NCBI RefSeq assembly: GCF_014217565.1
Contig: NZ_CP043661.1
Span: 2,480,001-2,544,000 of the forward strand
DNA length: 64,000 nucleotides
Direction of reading: 5' to 3'
Origin: Kribbella qitaiheensis
GTDB lineage: Bacteria > Actinomycetota > Actinomycetes > Propionibacteriales > Kribbellaceae
Both the position numbers and the translations under genes were made by a program. Position 1 is the first letter of the stretch; each line of letters opens with the position of its first letter. The notes below the pieces were generated by a model. That model ran no database searches. It was not told the DNA's origin and saw only the letters and a program-made list of their open reading frames with translations. Shown here in pieces: positions 41,828 through 51,420 of the stretch.

Positions 41828-43120
41828 ATGACCACCCTGACAACTCGCCGCCGACTGGTGATCGGCGGTGCCGCGCTCACCGCGACGGCACTGGCGCTGA
41901 CCGGTTGTGGCCGGTCCGCCGACTCCCCCGATTCGGCGCCGAAGGCAACGAGCAGTGTCGGCGGCGATCCCGCCACCGGGAACATCACCATCTGGGCGAT
42001 GGGCACCGAGGGCGAGAACCTGCCCAAGCTGACCAAGGAGTTCGAGCAGGCCAACCCCGGCGTCAAGGTGACGGTCACGCCGATCCCGTGGGACGCCGCG
42101 CACAACAAGTTCACCACCGCGATCACCGCGCAGTCGTTGCCGGATGCCGCGATGGTCGGCACCACCTGGATGGGCGAGTTCGCCGACCTCGGCGCACTGG
42201 ACCCGACGCCGACCGGCATCGACACCTCGGGCTTCTTCCCGGGCGCACTGGACACCACGAAGGTGGGCGGCACGTCGTACGGGGTGCCTTGGTACGTCGA
42301 GACGCGGGTGGTCTTCTACCGCAAGGATCTCGCCGCGAAGGCCGGCATCACCACTCCCCCGACCGACTGGGACGGGCTGAAGTCGATGGCCAAGGCGATG
42401 CAGGACAAGGCCGGCGCGAAGTACGGGATCAACCTGCAGCCGGGCGGCACCGGGTCCTGGCAGACGGTGATGCCGTTCGCTTGGTCGGCCGGCGCGAGTA
42501 TCACCAGCGACGACGACAAGCAGTTCACTCTCGACACTCCCGAGGTGCAGGAGGGGCTGAAGTACTACCAGAGCTTCTTCACCGACAAGGTGGCCGGCAC
42601 CGACCTGCCGCCGAACCAGACCGAGGCGCAGTTCGTCAGCGGTCAGGTGCCGATGTTCATCTCCGGCCCGTGGATGGTCGGCTCGATCGCCAAGCTCGGC
42701 GGCGAGAAGATGAAGCAGAACATCGGTGTCTTCCAGTTGCCGAAGAACAAGTCCGCGACCTCGTTCGTCGGCGGCAGCAACTTCGTCGTCTTCAAGGGCG
42801 GCAAGAACAAGGACAGCGCCTGGAAGCTGGTCAAGTGGCTGTCCGACGCCAAGACGCAGGCCTCGTGGTTCAAGCTGTCCACCGACCTTCCGGCTGTGAA
42901 GGCCGCTTGGGACGACCCGAGCATTGCCAGCGACCCGCTGCTACCGGTGTTCGGCAAGCAGCTCGACGACGCCAAGGCGCCGCCGGCGATCGTGAACTGG
43001 GAGCAGGTCGCGACCGCCTTCGACACCGAGGTGGAGAAGATGGCCAAGTCCGGGCAGTCCCCCGCCGACACGGCGAAGGCGATCCAGACCAAGGCGTCGT
43101 CGATCGGCACGGGTAGCTGA
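41828..43120 (+). CDS. ABC sugar importer, substrate-binding lipoprotein
   Basis: A 430-residue extracellular binding protein of family 1. It has a twin-Arg-like signal (TTRRRLVIGGAALTATALAL), lipobox LTGC, NITIWAMGTEGENLPKLTKE and a C-terminal helix region usual for oligosaccharide-binding proteins. It follows LacI by 11 bp after GAGGAG and leads two permease genes. No ATPase gene is in this locus, so a shared MsiK-type ATPase is expected. Confidence 0.92.
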   Translation: MTTLTTRRRLVIGGAALTATALALTGCGRSADSPDSAPKATSSVGGDPATGNITIWAMGTEGENLPKLTKEFEQANPGVKVTVTPIPWDAAHNKFTTAITAQSLPDAAMVGTTWMGEFADLGALDPTPTGIDTSGFFPGALDTTKVGGTSYGVPWYVETRVVFYRKDLAAKAGITTPPTDWDGLKSMAKAMQDKAGAKYGINLQPGGTGSWQTVMPFAWSAGASITSDDDKQFTLDTPEVQEGLKYYQSFFTDKVAGTDLPPNQTEAQFVSGQVPMFISGPWMVGSIAKLGGEKMKQNIGVFQLPKNKSATSFVGGSNFVVFKGGKNKDSAWKLVKWLSDAKTQASWFKLSTDLPAVKAAWDDPSIASDPLLPVFGKQLDDAKAPPAIVNWEQVATAFDTEVEKMAKSGQSPADTAKAIQTKASSIGTGS

Positions 43121-43126
43121 TCGGCG

Positions 43127-44083
43127 ATGAGTTCAGCGACGCTGAAGGGACCGGCCACGCCTGTGGCCGGCCCCGCCCCCAAACCTCGCCCACCGACGAA
43201 GCGCTCCGGCGCGGTCGGCCGGCAGACGGCCGCCGCGTGGATCCTGACGCTCCCGTTCGCAGTACTGTTCCTGGCCTTCACGGCCGGGCCGGTGCTGGGG
43301 TCGCTCGGAATGAGCTTCACCGACCTGAAGCAGCGTGACCTCCGGACGCCGTTCGCGGTGAACGGGGTCGGCTTCGACAACTACGTGAAAGCCCTGTCCG
43401 ACGAGACCTTCCGCAAGGCGGCGTTCAACACGGCGTACTTCGTGGTGATCGGCGTCCCGTTGACTCTCATCATGGCGCTGGCCGCGGCGGTCCTGCTGGA
43501 CAAGGGCGTGAAGAAGTTCCAGAGCCTGTTCCGGGTCGGCTACTACCTGCCGGTAGTGACCTCGATCGTCGCGGTCGCGGTGATCTGGCGGTTCGTACTG
43601 GCACCCGACTCAGGGCTGCTGAACACGGTGCTCGGCTGGGTCGGCATCGACGGGCCGAACTGGCTGGCGTCGAAGACCTGGGCGATGCCGTCGCTGATCA
43701 TGATGGCCGTCTGGCGCAACTTCGGCTCCGCGATGATCATCTTCCTGGCCGGTCTACAGGGCATCCTGCATACCGTCGAGGAGGCCGGGCAGCTCGACGG
43801 GGCGAGCGCCTGGCAGCGGTTCCGGTACCTGATCGTGCCGTTGCTGCGACCGACCATCCTGTTCACCAGCGTCACCACCGGGATCGGCTACCTGCAGTTC
43901 TTCGAGGAACCGTTCGTGATGACCCAGGGCGGCCCGCTGAACAGCACCATCTCGGTGTCGATGTACACGTACCAGCAGTTCGGCTTCGGCAACTACTCGC
44001 TGGCCGCGTCGATGAGCTACATCCTGTTCGTCGTCATCGCGGTGATGACCTTCATCCAGTTCCGGCTGCTGAGGGAGAAATGA
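43127..44083 (+). CDS. ABC sugar importer permease (MalF-like)
   Basis: A 318-residue membrane protein with six helices. The EAA loop is EEAGQLDGASAWQRFRYLIV (about residues 222-241), which contacts the ATPase. N-terminal Pro-rich linker. The start follows the binding-protein stop by 6 bp, and its stop overlaps the next gene (ATGA). Confidence 0.92.
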   Translation: MSSATLKGPATPVAGPAPKPRPPTKRSGAVGRQTAAAWILTLPFAVLFLAFTAGPVLGSLGMSFTDLKQRDLRTPFAVNGVGFDNYVKALSDETFRKAAFNTAYFVVIGVPLTLIMALAAAVLLDKGVKKFQSLFRVGYYLPVVTSIVAVAVIWRFVLAPDSGLLNTVLGWVGIDGPNWLASKTWAMPSLIMMAVWRNFGSAMIIFLAGLQGILHTVEEAGQLDGASAWQRFRYLIVPLLRPTILFTSVTTGIGYLQFFEEPFVMTQGGPLNSTISVSMYTYQQFGFGNYSLAASMSYILFVVIAVMTFIQFRLLREK

Positions 44084-44892
44084 TGCGCCGCTGGTGGATC
44101 TACCTGATCGCCGTGGTCGGCCTGATCGCGGTCGCGGCCCCGTTCCTGTGGATGCTGCTCGGGTCCTTCAAGACCGACGGCGAGCTGCTCCGGGTGCCGC
44201 CGACCTGGTTGCCGGAGGCACCGACCAGCGGCAACTACAGCGAGCTGTTCGGCAAGGCGAACTTCCCGCGCTACTTCCTCAACTCCACGCTGGTCGCGCT
44301 CGTCGTCACGGCGGGCAATCTGACCTTCTGCTCGATGCTCGGCTACGCCCTGGCGAAGCTGAACTTCAAGGGCAAGAACCCGTTGTTCATCCTGGTACTG
44401 GGGACCTTGATGGTGCCGGGGATGGTCACCTTCGTGCCGCTGTTCGTGCTGGTCACCAACGCCGGCCTGGCGAACAGCTACCCCGGCCTGATCCTGCCGT
44501 TCCTGGTCTCGCCGTTCGGCGTCTTCCTGATGCGGCAGTTCTTCGCCGGTCTGCCGGACGACCTGATGGACGCCGCCCGGGTCGACGGGACCAGCGAGCT
44601 GGGCATCTTCGGCCGGATCATGCTTCCACTCACGCGGCCCGCACTGGCCACCCTCGGGATCCTCACCTTCCTCGGCTCCTGGAACAACTTCCTCTGGCCG
44701 CTGGTGATCGCCCAGACCGAGGACAAGTACACCCTGCCCGTCGCCCTTGCCCTGTACTCGACCGGACAGAACGCGCAGCACTACGGCCTGCTGATGGCCG
44801 GCGCGGTCGTCGTCGTAGTACCGGTGCTGGTGATCTTCCTGGCCTTCCAGCGCCACGTCACCAAGGGCATCGCCATTACCGGCCTGAAATGA
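44080..44892 (+). CDS. ABC sugar importer permease (MalG-like)
   Basis: A 270-residue protein with six helices and the EAA loop MDAARVDGTSELGIFGRIML. Typical MalG-family end KGIAITGLK. It works with the MalF-like subunit and the binding protein to import an oligosaccharide, probably a product of the glycosidases encoded next. Confidence 0.92.
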   Translation: MMRRWWIYLIAVVGLIAVAAPFLWMLLGSFKTDGELLRVPPTWLPEAPTSGNYSELFGKANFPRYFLNSTLVALVVTAGNLTFCSMLGYALAKLNFKGKNPLFILVLGTLMVPGMVTFVPLFVLVTNAGLANSYPGLILPFLVSPFGVFLMRQFFAGLPDDLMDAARVDGTSELGIFGRIMLPLTRPALATLGILTFLGSWNNFLWPLVIAQTEDKYTLPVALALYSTGQNAQHYGLLMAGAVVVVVPVLVIFLAFQRHVTKGIAITGLK

Positions 44893-44917
44893 CCGACACC
44901 GTAAATAGGAGGCTCAG

Positions 44918-46504
44918 ATGACCGCCACCATCAGCCGACGCACGCTTCTAGCAGCAACCGGCTCGGCCGCATTGATCAGTACTACGGGCGCCTCGTACGC
45001 CGGCGCTTCGGCAGATCCCGGCCAGCTTCTCAAAGGCGGCTGGCACCCCGATCGCCACGACCGCGCGCTGGTCGGCCGGTGGGCCCGCGACACCTGGCGC
45101 AGCCTGGTCGCGATGACCGACGAGCACACCGGCCTGCCCGCCGACAACATCGGCGAGTCGGTGAGTTCCCCCGTCCGCAGCAAGTACACCTCCCCCACCA
45201 ACATCGGCGGCTACCTGTGGAGCACGGTCGTCGCCCGCCGGCTCGGCGTCATCTCGCCGCACGAGGCGCTGCGCCGGATCACCCAGACCCTCACCACGAT
45301 GTCCCGCGTCGAGCACCACGAGCCGAGCGGGATGTACTTCAACTGGTACGACGAGTCGACCGGCGAGGTGCTGCACGTCGATCCGGACGGCACGAAGGCG
45401 ATCACCCCGTTCGTCTCGAGCGTCGACAACGGCTGGTTCGCGGCCGCGTTGATGGTGGTCCGCAACGCCGAGCCGGGAGCGCGCAGGCTGGCGGACTCCC
45501 TGCTCGACAAGATGAATTTCGGCTACTACTACAACCCGGCAGCACGGCCGGGAGTCGCGGCCGGACTCCTCCGCGGTGGCTTCTTCGTCACTCCGCCGCC
45601 GGACGAGGAGACCGAGAAGGGCAACCACGCCGGCACCGGACCCGACGTGTACTACCGGAAGTTCCACTACGACACGTGCAACACCGAGCCGCGCATCGCG
45701 TCGTACATCGGCATCTCGCGCGGGCAGATCCCACCGGCCCACTTCTTCGCCACGCAGCGCGTCTTCCCGGACTCGTGCGACTGGTCCTGGCTGGAGCAGA
45801 AGGCTGTCGGCGTGCACCGGACCTACCTCGGCATCGACGTGTTCGAGGGCGCGTTCTCCTACCGTGGCATGCGGATCGTGCCGTCCTGGGGCGGCGACAT
45901 GTTCGAGGCGTTGATGCCCGACCTGTTCGTCCCGGAGGCGACCTGGGCGCCGCGGAGCTGGGGACTCAACCACCCGCTCACCGTCCGGGCGCATCTCGAA
46001 CACGGGATGGACGACGCGAAGTACGGCTACTGGGGATTCTCACCGGCCAGCAATCCCAAGGGCGGGTACTCCGTCTACGGCGTGGACGCGATCGGCATGG
46101 ACCCGGGTGGCTACCCGTCCGATCTGGAGGCGACCAACTACGACATCGGGTTCGCGGGCTGCCGCGAGGGGACGAACCCCGACCCGACGTACGGCGATGG
46201 CGTGGTCACCCCGCACGCGTCGTTCCTGGCGATGCAGTACGCGCCGCGCCAGGCATTGGACAACCTGGCCCGGATCGAGTCCAACCTGCACGCGTACGGC
46301 GGTGGCGGGTTCTACGACTCGGTCGCGGTGAGGTCCGGCCTGATCGCCAAGCGGTACCTGGCACTCGACCAGGCGATGGTGATGGGTGCCATCGGCAACG
46401 TCTTCGGCGGTGACGTGATCCGGCGCAACTTCAGCGCCGGCGACGTCGCCCGCCGGATCCGCCCGCTGATCGCCCAGGAACAGTTCTCCGCCGGCCTCGA
46501 CTGA
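44918..46504 (+). CDS. Secreted glucoamylase-family protein (PF10091; GH144-like)
   Basis: A 528-residue exported enzyme with a Tat-type signal (SRRTLLAATGSAALISTTGA). The body matches the glucoamylase-like domain: TSPTNIGGYLWSTVVARRLG near the start, MYFNWYDESTGEVL, then PSWGGDMFEALMPDLF with acidic catalytic candidates and VYGVDAIGMDPGGY. This family includes GH144 endo-beta-1,2-glucanases. It follows AGGAGG and the importer genes, so it probably releases the imported sugar. The exact linkage specificity is inferred. Confidence 0.78.
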   Translation: MTATISRRTLLAATGSAALISTTGASYAGASADPGQLLKGGWHPDRHDRALVGRWARDTWRSLVAMTDEHTGLPADNIGESVSSPVRSKYTSPTNIGGYLWSTVVARRLGVISPHEALRRITQTLTTMSRVEHHEPSGMYFNWYDESTGEVLHVDPDGTKAITPFVSSVDNGWFAAALMVVRNAEPGARRLADSLLDKMNFGYYYNPAARPGVAAGLLRGGFFVTPPPDEETEKGNHAGTGPDVYYRKFHYDTCNTEPRIASYIGISRGQIPPAHFFATQRVFPDSCDWSWLEQKAVGVHRTYLGIDVFEGAFSYRGMRIVPSWGGDMFEALMPDLFVPEATWAPRSWGLNHPLTVRAHLEHGMDDAKYGYWGFSPASNPKGGYSVYGVDAIGMDPGGYPSDLEATNYDIGFAGCREGTNPDPTYGDGVVTPHASFLAMQYAPRQALDNLARIESNLHAYGGGGFYDSVAVRSGLIAKRYLALDQAMVMGAIGNVFGGDVIRRNFSAGDVARRIRPLIAQEQFSAGLD

Positions 46505-46510
46505 CCACCC

Positions 46511-46561
46511 CTTACCTCCGAAGAAGCGGAGGGACGTGCCGACCACTTCTTCGGACGTAAG
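46511..46561 (+). repeat. Dispersed hairpin repeat, copy 6
   Basis: A 16-bp stem CTTACCTCCGAAGAAG/CTTCTTCGGACGTAAG with one mismatch and a 19-nt loop. It lies between two genes on the same strand that belong to one sugar locus. Confidence 0.78.
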
Positions 46562-46582
46562 CAACTGACTTGGGAGATTTGG

Positions 46583-48397
46583 ATGCAGCGCGACGCGAAA
46601 GCCGACTGGGACGCGCGGATCTCGGTCCGGAGCGACGAGCACCGGGAGTTCGGGTTCCCCGATCTCGATCCGCCCAAGGAGGTCCGGGCGGTCGGCGGGG
46701 TCGGTCAGGTGACGATCGAGTGGTCACCGGTCGACGGTGCGGTCGGCTACCTGATCCTGCGAGCGACGGAGGACGGACCGCTGGAGCCGGTCGACCATCA
46801 CAGTGGCGACATCCTGTCGGTGCCTGCGTCGCCGTACGTCGACACCACCTGCACACCCGGTACGCCGTACCGGTACGCCGTGGCGAGCGTGCCGGAGGTG
46901 ACCGCGGCGGGGCGGGCAAGTGAGGTCGTCGGCGCGGTGCCGTTGGTTGCGGACGGCACCGATCCGGTCGTCGCGGTGATGGTGGATGCCGTTGCTGAAG
47001 GCAATGAGCTGCCACGGCCTTGGGCTCCGATGATCGGCAGTGAGCGACTCAGTCAGCTGCTCTGCAAGGACCTCACCGGCGGCCGTGAGATCGGCGCCGA
47101 ACTCGAGCAGGCGCTGCGCCGGACGCACGACGAGATCGGCGTCCGGACCGTCCGGGCGCACGCGATCTTCCACGACGACACCGGGGTCTACACCGAGGTC
47201 GACGGCGAGCCCGTCCACGACTTCACGGTGGTGGACGCCATCTACGACAAGCTGCTGGAGATCGGGCTGCGGCCGGTGGTCGAGCTCGGCTTCATGCCGC
47301 GCGACCTGGCTTCAGATCCGTCCAGGACAGTCTTCGAGTACGGCGCGATCATCTCGCCGCCGAAGTCCTACCAGCGATGGGGCGACCTGGTCCAGGCGTT
47401 GGTCCAGCACCTGGTCGACCGGTACGGCCTGGACGAGGTACTGGGCTGGGACTTCGAGGTCTGGAACGAGGCCAACCTTTCGGTCTTCTGGTCCGGCACG
47501 AAGGCCGAGTGGATGGGCCTGTACGACGTGACGGCGGCCGCGGTGAAGTCGGTGGATCCGCGGCTGGCCGTTGGTGGCCCCTCGTCGGCAGCAGCGGGCT
47601 GGGTCGACGACCTGCTCGCGCATGCGGCGTCGACCAACTCACCGGTCGACTTCGTCTCGACCCATCTCTATGGCAGCCCGCCGCTCGACGTACGGGCGTC
47701 GCTGGAACGGCACGGGTTCGGCGACGCACGGATCCTGTGGACCGAGTGGGGCGTCACGCCGCGGCACTTCAACCCGATCAACGACTCGGTCTTCTCCGGA
47801 GTCTTCGTACTGCGCGGGATGCGGTCAGCGGCGGGTCGCGTCGACGCGCTGTCCTACTGGGTCGCCTCAGACCACTTCGAGGAGCTCGGTCGCCCACCAC
47901 GCCTTCTGCACGGCGGCTTCGGCCTACAGACGGTCGGCGGACTGGCCAAGCCCCGGTACCACGCGCTGTCGCTGCTGAGCCGCCTCGGCCCCGTCGAACT
48001 GCCAGTGACCCTCACCGGCGACGGCGGAGGCAGCCTGGTCGAGGCCTGGGCGTCCCGCGACCGCGACCGCATCGCAGTACTGATCTGGAACCTCACCCTC
48101 GACCAGACCAAGGCCGACGGCTCCTACGACCTCACCAGGTCGGTCAAGGTGTCGCTGCCCGGTGTAGACCCGAGCTGGCAGGCCACCGCCACTTACCTGG
48201 CCATTGGGGTTGGAGACCTGGCGACAGCGGCAGGGCAACTCGGAGTCGGTGACTGGCCGACCGACGACCAGTGGCGCGAGCTGGCCGAGCGGAGCAAGCT
48301 CGTCAGCGAGCCGCTGACCTGGAGCGGCTCGACCTTCGACCTGACCCTGCCGATGCCGTCGGCCGTCTTGCTGGAGCTTCAGCCGGCCCGGGGTTGA
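46583..48397 (+). CDS. GH39-like glycoside hydrolase with fibronectin III-like N-terminal part
   Basis: A 604-residue protein without a signal peptide. Residues about 30-115 resemble an FnIII module (VTIEWSPVDGAVGYLILRAT). The clan-A barrel has the acid/base motif DFEVWNEANLSVFW (Glu about 299) and nucleophile ARILWTEWGVTP (Glu about 387). The C-terminal part forms a beta sandwich. This is the layout of GH39 beta-xylosidases and alpha-iduronidases. It is probably cytosolic and acts on imported oligosaccharide. Confidence 0.8.
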   Translation: MQRDAKADWDARISVRSDEHREFGFPDLDPPKEVRAVGGVGQVTIEWSPVDGAVGYLILRATEDGPLEPVDHHSGDILSVPASPYVDTTCTPGTPYRYAVASVPEVTAAGRASEVVGAVPLVADGTDPVVAVMVDAVAEGNELPRPWAPMIGSERLSQLLCKDLTGGREIGAELEQALRRTHDEIGVRTVRAHAIFHDDTGVYTEVDGEPVHDFTVVDAIYDKLLEIGLRPVVELGFMPRDLASDPSRTVFEYGAIISPPKSYQRWGDLVQALVQHLVDRYGLDEVLGWDFEVWNEANLSVFWSGTKAEWMGLYDVTAAAVKSVDPRLAVGGPSSAAAGWVDDLLAHAASTNSPVDFVSTHLYGSPPLDVRASLERHGFGDARILWTEWGVTPRHFNPINDSVFSGVFVLRGMRSAAGRVDALSYWVASDHFEELGRPPRLLHGGFGLQTVGGLAKPRYHALSLLSRLGPVELPVTLTGDGGGSLVEAWASRDRDRIAVLIWNLTLDQTKADGSYDLTRSVKVSLPGVDPSWQATATYLAIGVGDLATAAGQLGVGDWPTDDQWRELAERSKLVSEPLTWSGSTFDLTLPMPSAVLLELQPARG

Positions 48398-49064
48398 GCG
48401 CGTCCTGGATCCATCGCTCGACGCCGGCGATGTGGACCGTCGCCCAGGATCTGGCCACCTCCGGCTGCTGTTCCGCGATCGCGTCCAGGATCGCGCGATG
48501 CTCGGCGACCGTGCGCGCGACCGCGTCGGACTGGGTCATGCCGCGCCAGATCCGGGCCCGGTAGGTCTGCTGGCGAAGGCTGTCGATGATGGAGGCAAGC
48601 GCCCGGTTGCCGCTGCCGACCGCGATCAGGCGATGGAACTCCACGTCATTGGTGAGCAGGTCCTCCACGGACGGCTCCGGTCCGAGTTCGTCCAGCAGCG
48701 CCCGTAGTACGGCGACGTCGGCGGCGGTCATCAGGACCGCTGCCCGGGCCGCGGCGGCCGGCTCCAGGATCCGGCGGACCTCGAAGAACTCCAGCACCGA
48801 CGCGTCCTGGTGCAGGTCCAGGACGAAGCCCATCGTTTCCAGCAGCAGAGACGGGTCAAGGCTCGTCACGTAGGTGCCGTCGCCCTGGCGGACGTCGAGG
48901 ACCCGGATCAGCGCGAGCGCCTTGACCGCTTCGCGCAGCGAGCTGCGGGACAACCCCAGGCGGGCCGCCAGGTCAGGCTCGCGCGGCAGCCGGTCGCCGG
49001 GGCGCAGCTCACCGGCGACGATCATCTCCTTGATCCGGCCGATCGCTTCGTCCGTGACCCGCAT
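48303..49064 (-). CDS. FadR/GntR family transcriptional regulator
   Basis: A 253-residue protein. The winged helix is IGRIKEMIVAGELRPGDRLP then LAARLGLSRSSLREAVKALA. The FCD ligand domain follows with metal-binding candidates (NDVEFHRLIAVGSGNR and AEHRAILDAI). The last 30 residues overlap the end of the convergent GH39 gene and are low-complexity Ser/Arg. It is divergent from an ABC importer locus with a palindrome at 49181-49200, so it probably controls that locus. Confidence 0.88.
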   Translation of the reverse strand: MRVTDEAIGRIKEMIVAGELRPGDRLPREPDLAARLGLSRSSLREAVKALALIRVLDVRQGDGTYVTSLDPSLLLETMGFVLDLHQDASVLEFFEVRRILEPAAAARAAVLMTAADVAVLRALLDELGPEPSVEDLLTNDVEFHRLIAVGSGNRALASIIDSLRQQTYRARIWRGMTQSDAVARTVAEHRAILDAIAEQQPEVARSWATVHIAGVERWIQDALNPGPAEAPARRPTASAGSGRRSSRSRSAAR

Positions 49065-49180
49065 GGGCTTCGCCTCCTGAAGGCATACATCGGATGTCTA
49101 TCTTGGCCAATATAGGACGTGAGAGCGTATAACGCGGGTTCGAAGTCTTGACCATCGCCCACAAAACCCCTAAAGATCGG

Positions 49181-49200
49181 ATGACTACATAGTCTGTCAT
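49181..49200. promoter_or_regulatory. Operator candidate before the second sugar importer
   Basis: GACTACATAGTC at 49183-49194 is a near-palindrome, framed by ATGAC and GTCAT; a similar ATCGGATG motif occurs at about 49088 and 49177. Between the divergent GntR gene and the binding-protein gene. Confidence 0.45.
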
Positions 49201-49210
49201 GGAGGTCCGG

Positions 49211-50473
49211 ATGAACCGAACACAGGCAGGGCGGCGGCTGGTGGCCGTCGCCGCGGCACTCGCACTGGGAGTCCTCACCGCTTGCGGGGGTGGTGGCAAC
49301 TCAGGCGGCGGGTCGGGATCGGCGGACAAGGCCGACCTGGTCTGGCAGTTCTGGGTCGGCGGCACCGAGGACCAGGCTGCCTGGCAGAAGGTCGGTGACC
49401 AGGCCAAAGCCGACCACGCCGGGATCACCGTCAAGCTCCAGGGCACCGACTGGAACAGCTACTGGTCGAAGATCGGCACCCTGCTGGCCAGCGGGAAGGC
49501 GCCCTGCATCATCGGCATGCAGAGTCTGCGGACCGCGTCGTACGCGAGTGCGATGCTCCCCCTCGACGACCTGATCACGAAGTACGGCCTGAAGACCGAG
49601 GACTTCGACAAGCCGATCATGGACGGCCTGAAGGTGAACGGGAAGCAGATCGCCATTCCGTACGACTCCGGCCCGATGGTGATCTTCTACAACCGCGACC
49701 TGTTCACCCAGGCGGGGGTGCCCGAGCCGAAGCCGGGCTGGACGATGGACGAGTTCAAGGCGGCTGCCAAGAAACTCACCACCGGCGGCCGGACCGGTCT
49801 CGTGACCACACCCGGCGACCTGAGCGTGGCGTCCTGGGTGCGGACCCTGACCGGAGCCGAACCGCTTGCCGACGGCAAGCTCGCCTTCACCGACCCGAAG
49901 TTCCAGCAGGGTTTCGCCGGCTACTCCGACTTCGTGCACACCGACAAGATCGCTCCGGCGGTGCCGTCCGGCAACGCCGACTTCGAGACGACGCAGTTCA
50001 CCGCCGGCAAGGCGGCGATGCAGCTGAACGGGCCCTGGTCGCTGATCGACACCAAGGGCAAGGTCAAGTTCAAGCTCGGCATCGCGCCGATCCCGGCCGG
50101 TCCGGACGGCTCCAAGACGTACACCGCCGGGTCGGGCTTCGGGATCTCCCGATCCTGCAAGACCCCGGACGCCGCCTTCCAGGCGATCATGTCGATGACC
50201 AGCGAGAAGCCACTCACCACGCTGGCCGCGGCCGGCCGGGCCTACCCGGCCCGCACCGCCGCGCACCCGGCCTGGTTCACCGCCGCCGGGATCGACGGCG
50301 CGAAGGAGACGCTGGACTACGCCTCCGAGCACTCGGTCCCGCTCGTCACCTCGAAGAACTGGGTCCAGGTGTCCGACCTGCTCACCCGGTTCGGCACCCA
50401 GGCGCTGAACGGCGAGGTCCCGCCCGACCAAGCGCTGAAGACCATCCAGGACCAGGCGGGCGCTGGGTCCTGA
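49211..50473 (+). CDS. ABC sugar importer, substrate-binding lipoprotein
   Basis: A 420-residue family-1 binding protein with signal RRLVAVAAALALGVLTACGG and lipobox Cys at about 25. ATG 49211 is chosen since GGAGGT lies 6 bp upstream; the ATG at 49199 overlaps that site. ADLVWQFWVGGTEDQAAWQK opens the mature domain. Starts the second importer operon, ending with an alpha-L-fucosidase gene, so fucosylated glycans are a reasonable guess for the ligand. Confidence 0.92.
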   Translation: MNRTQAGRRLVAVAAALALGVLTACGGGGNSGGGSGSADKADLVWQFWVGGTEDQAAWQKVGDQAKADHAGITVKLQGTDWNSYWSKIGTLLASGKAPCIIGMQSLRTASYASAMLPLDDLITKYGLKTEDFDKPIMDGLKVNGKQIAIPYDSGPMVIFYNRDLFTQAGVPEPKPGWTMDEFKAAAKKLTTGGRTGLVTTPGDLSVASWVRTLTGAEPLADGKLAFTDPKFQQGFAGYSDFVHTDKIAPAVPSGNADFETTQFTAGKAAMQLNGPWSLIDTKGKVKFKLGIAPIPAGPDGSKTYTAGSGFGISRSCKTPDAAFQAIMSMTSEKPLTTLAAAGRAYPARTAAHPAWFTAAGIDGAKETLDYASEHSVPLVTSKNWVQVSDLLTRFGTQALNGEVPPDQALKTIQDQAGAGS

Positions 50474-51420
50474 TGGCCACGGACACCACGACCGTCACCT
50501 CGCCGAGGGACGTCCCGCCGGGCAAGGCCCCGGCGGGACGGCGGCCCGCGCTGCGCCGGGACGGCCGGAGCGCCGGCGTCTTCCTGGCCCCGGGCCTGGC
50601 CGGCCTGGCCCTGTTCACGCTGTTCCCGACCGCGATGGCGTTGGGGATCAGCCTGTTCGACTGGCCGGTGTTCGGCGAGCGCTCGTTCCTCGGCCTCGAC
50701 AACTACTCTCACCTGCTGCACGACCCGGTCTTCCGCCGGGTGGTGCTGAACACCGCGCTGTTCGTGGTGCTCTACGTGCCGCTCAACGTGGTGGTGTCGC
50801 TCGGGCTCGCGGTCTGGCTCGGGCCGAAGATCAAAGGCCGGCAGGCGTTCCGGGTGTTGTTCTTCATCCCGGTGATGACGCCGATGGTGGCCAACGTGAT
50901 GGTCTGGCGGTTGCTGTTCCAGCCGGACGGACTGATCGACAGCGGCCTGCAGACCTGGTTCGGGGTGCACGCGCCGAACTTCCTCGGCTCGTCCAGCTGG
51001 GCGATGCCGGCGATCGTGGCGATGTCGATCTGGCAGGGCTTCGGCTACAACTTCCTGGTCTTCTCGGCCGCGCTCGACCAGGTGCCGCAGTCGCAACTGG
51101 AGTCGGCGCAGATCGACGGCGCCGGCGCACTGCACCGGTTCCGGTACGTCGTCTGGCCGATGATCACCCCGTCGATCTTCTTCGCCACCACGATGACGCT
51201 GATCACCTCGTTCCAGGTGTTCGCGCAACCGTTCATCCTCACCCAGGGCGGTCCGGGCGTCTCCACCCAGACCATCGTCATGTACGTCTACAACCAGGGC
51301 TGGCAGTTCCTCAACATGGGACTCGCGGCGGCCGCGGGCTGGGTGCTGTTCGTGATCATCATGGGCCTCAGCGCGATCCAGTTCATCGGCCAGAAGCGGT
51401 GGGTGCACCATGACGTCTAA
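50473..51420 (+). CDS. ABC sugar importer permease (MalF-like)
   Basis: A 315-residue membrane protein with six helices and the EAA loop LESAQIDGAGALHRFRYVVW. It overlaps the binding-protein stop by one base (TGATG) and the next permease by 11 bp. Confidence 0.92.
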   Translation: MATDTTTVTSPRDVPPGKAPAGRRPALRRDGRSAGVFLAPGLAGLALFTLFPTAMALGISLFDWPVFGERSFLGLDNYSHLLHDPVFRRVVLNTALFVVLYVPLNVVVSLGLAVWLGPKIKGRQAFRVLFFIPVMTPMVANVMVWRLLFQPDGLIDSGLQTWFGVHAPNFLGSSSWAMPAIVAMSIWQGFGYNFLVFSAALDQVPQSQLESAQIDGAGALHRFRYVVWPMITPSIFFATTMTLITSFQVFAQPFILTQGGPGVSTQTIVMYVYNQGWQFLNMGLAAAAGWVLFVIIMGLSAIQFIGQKRWVHHDV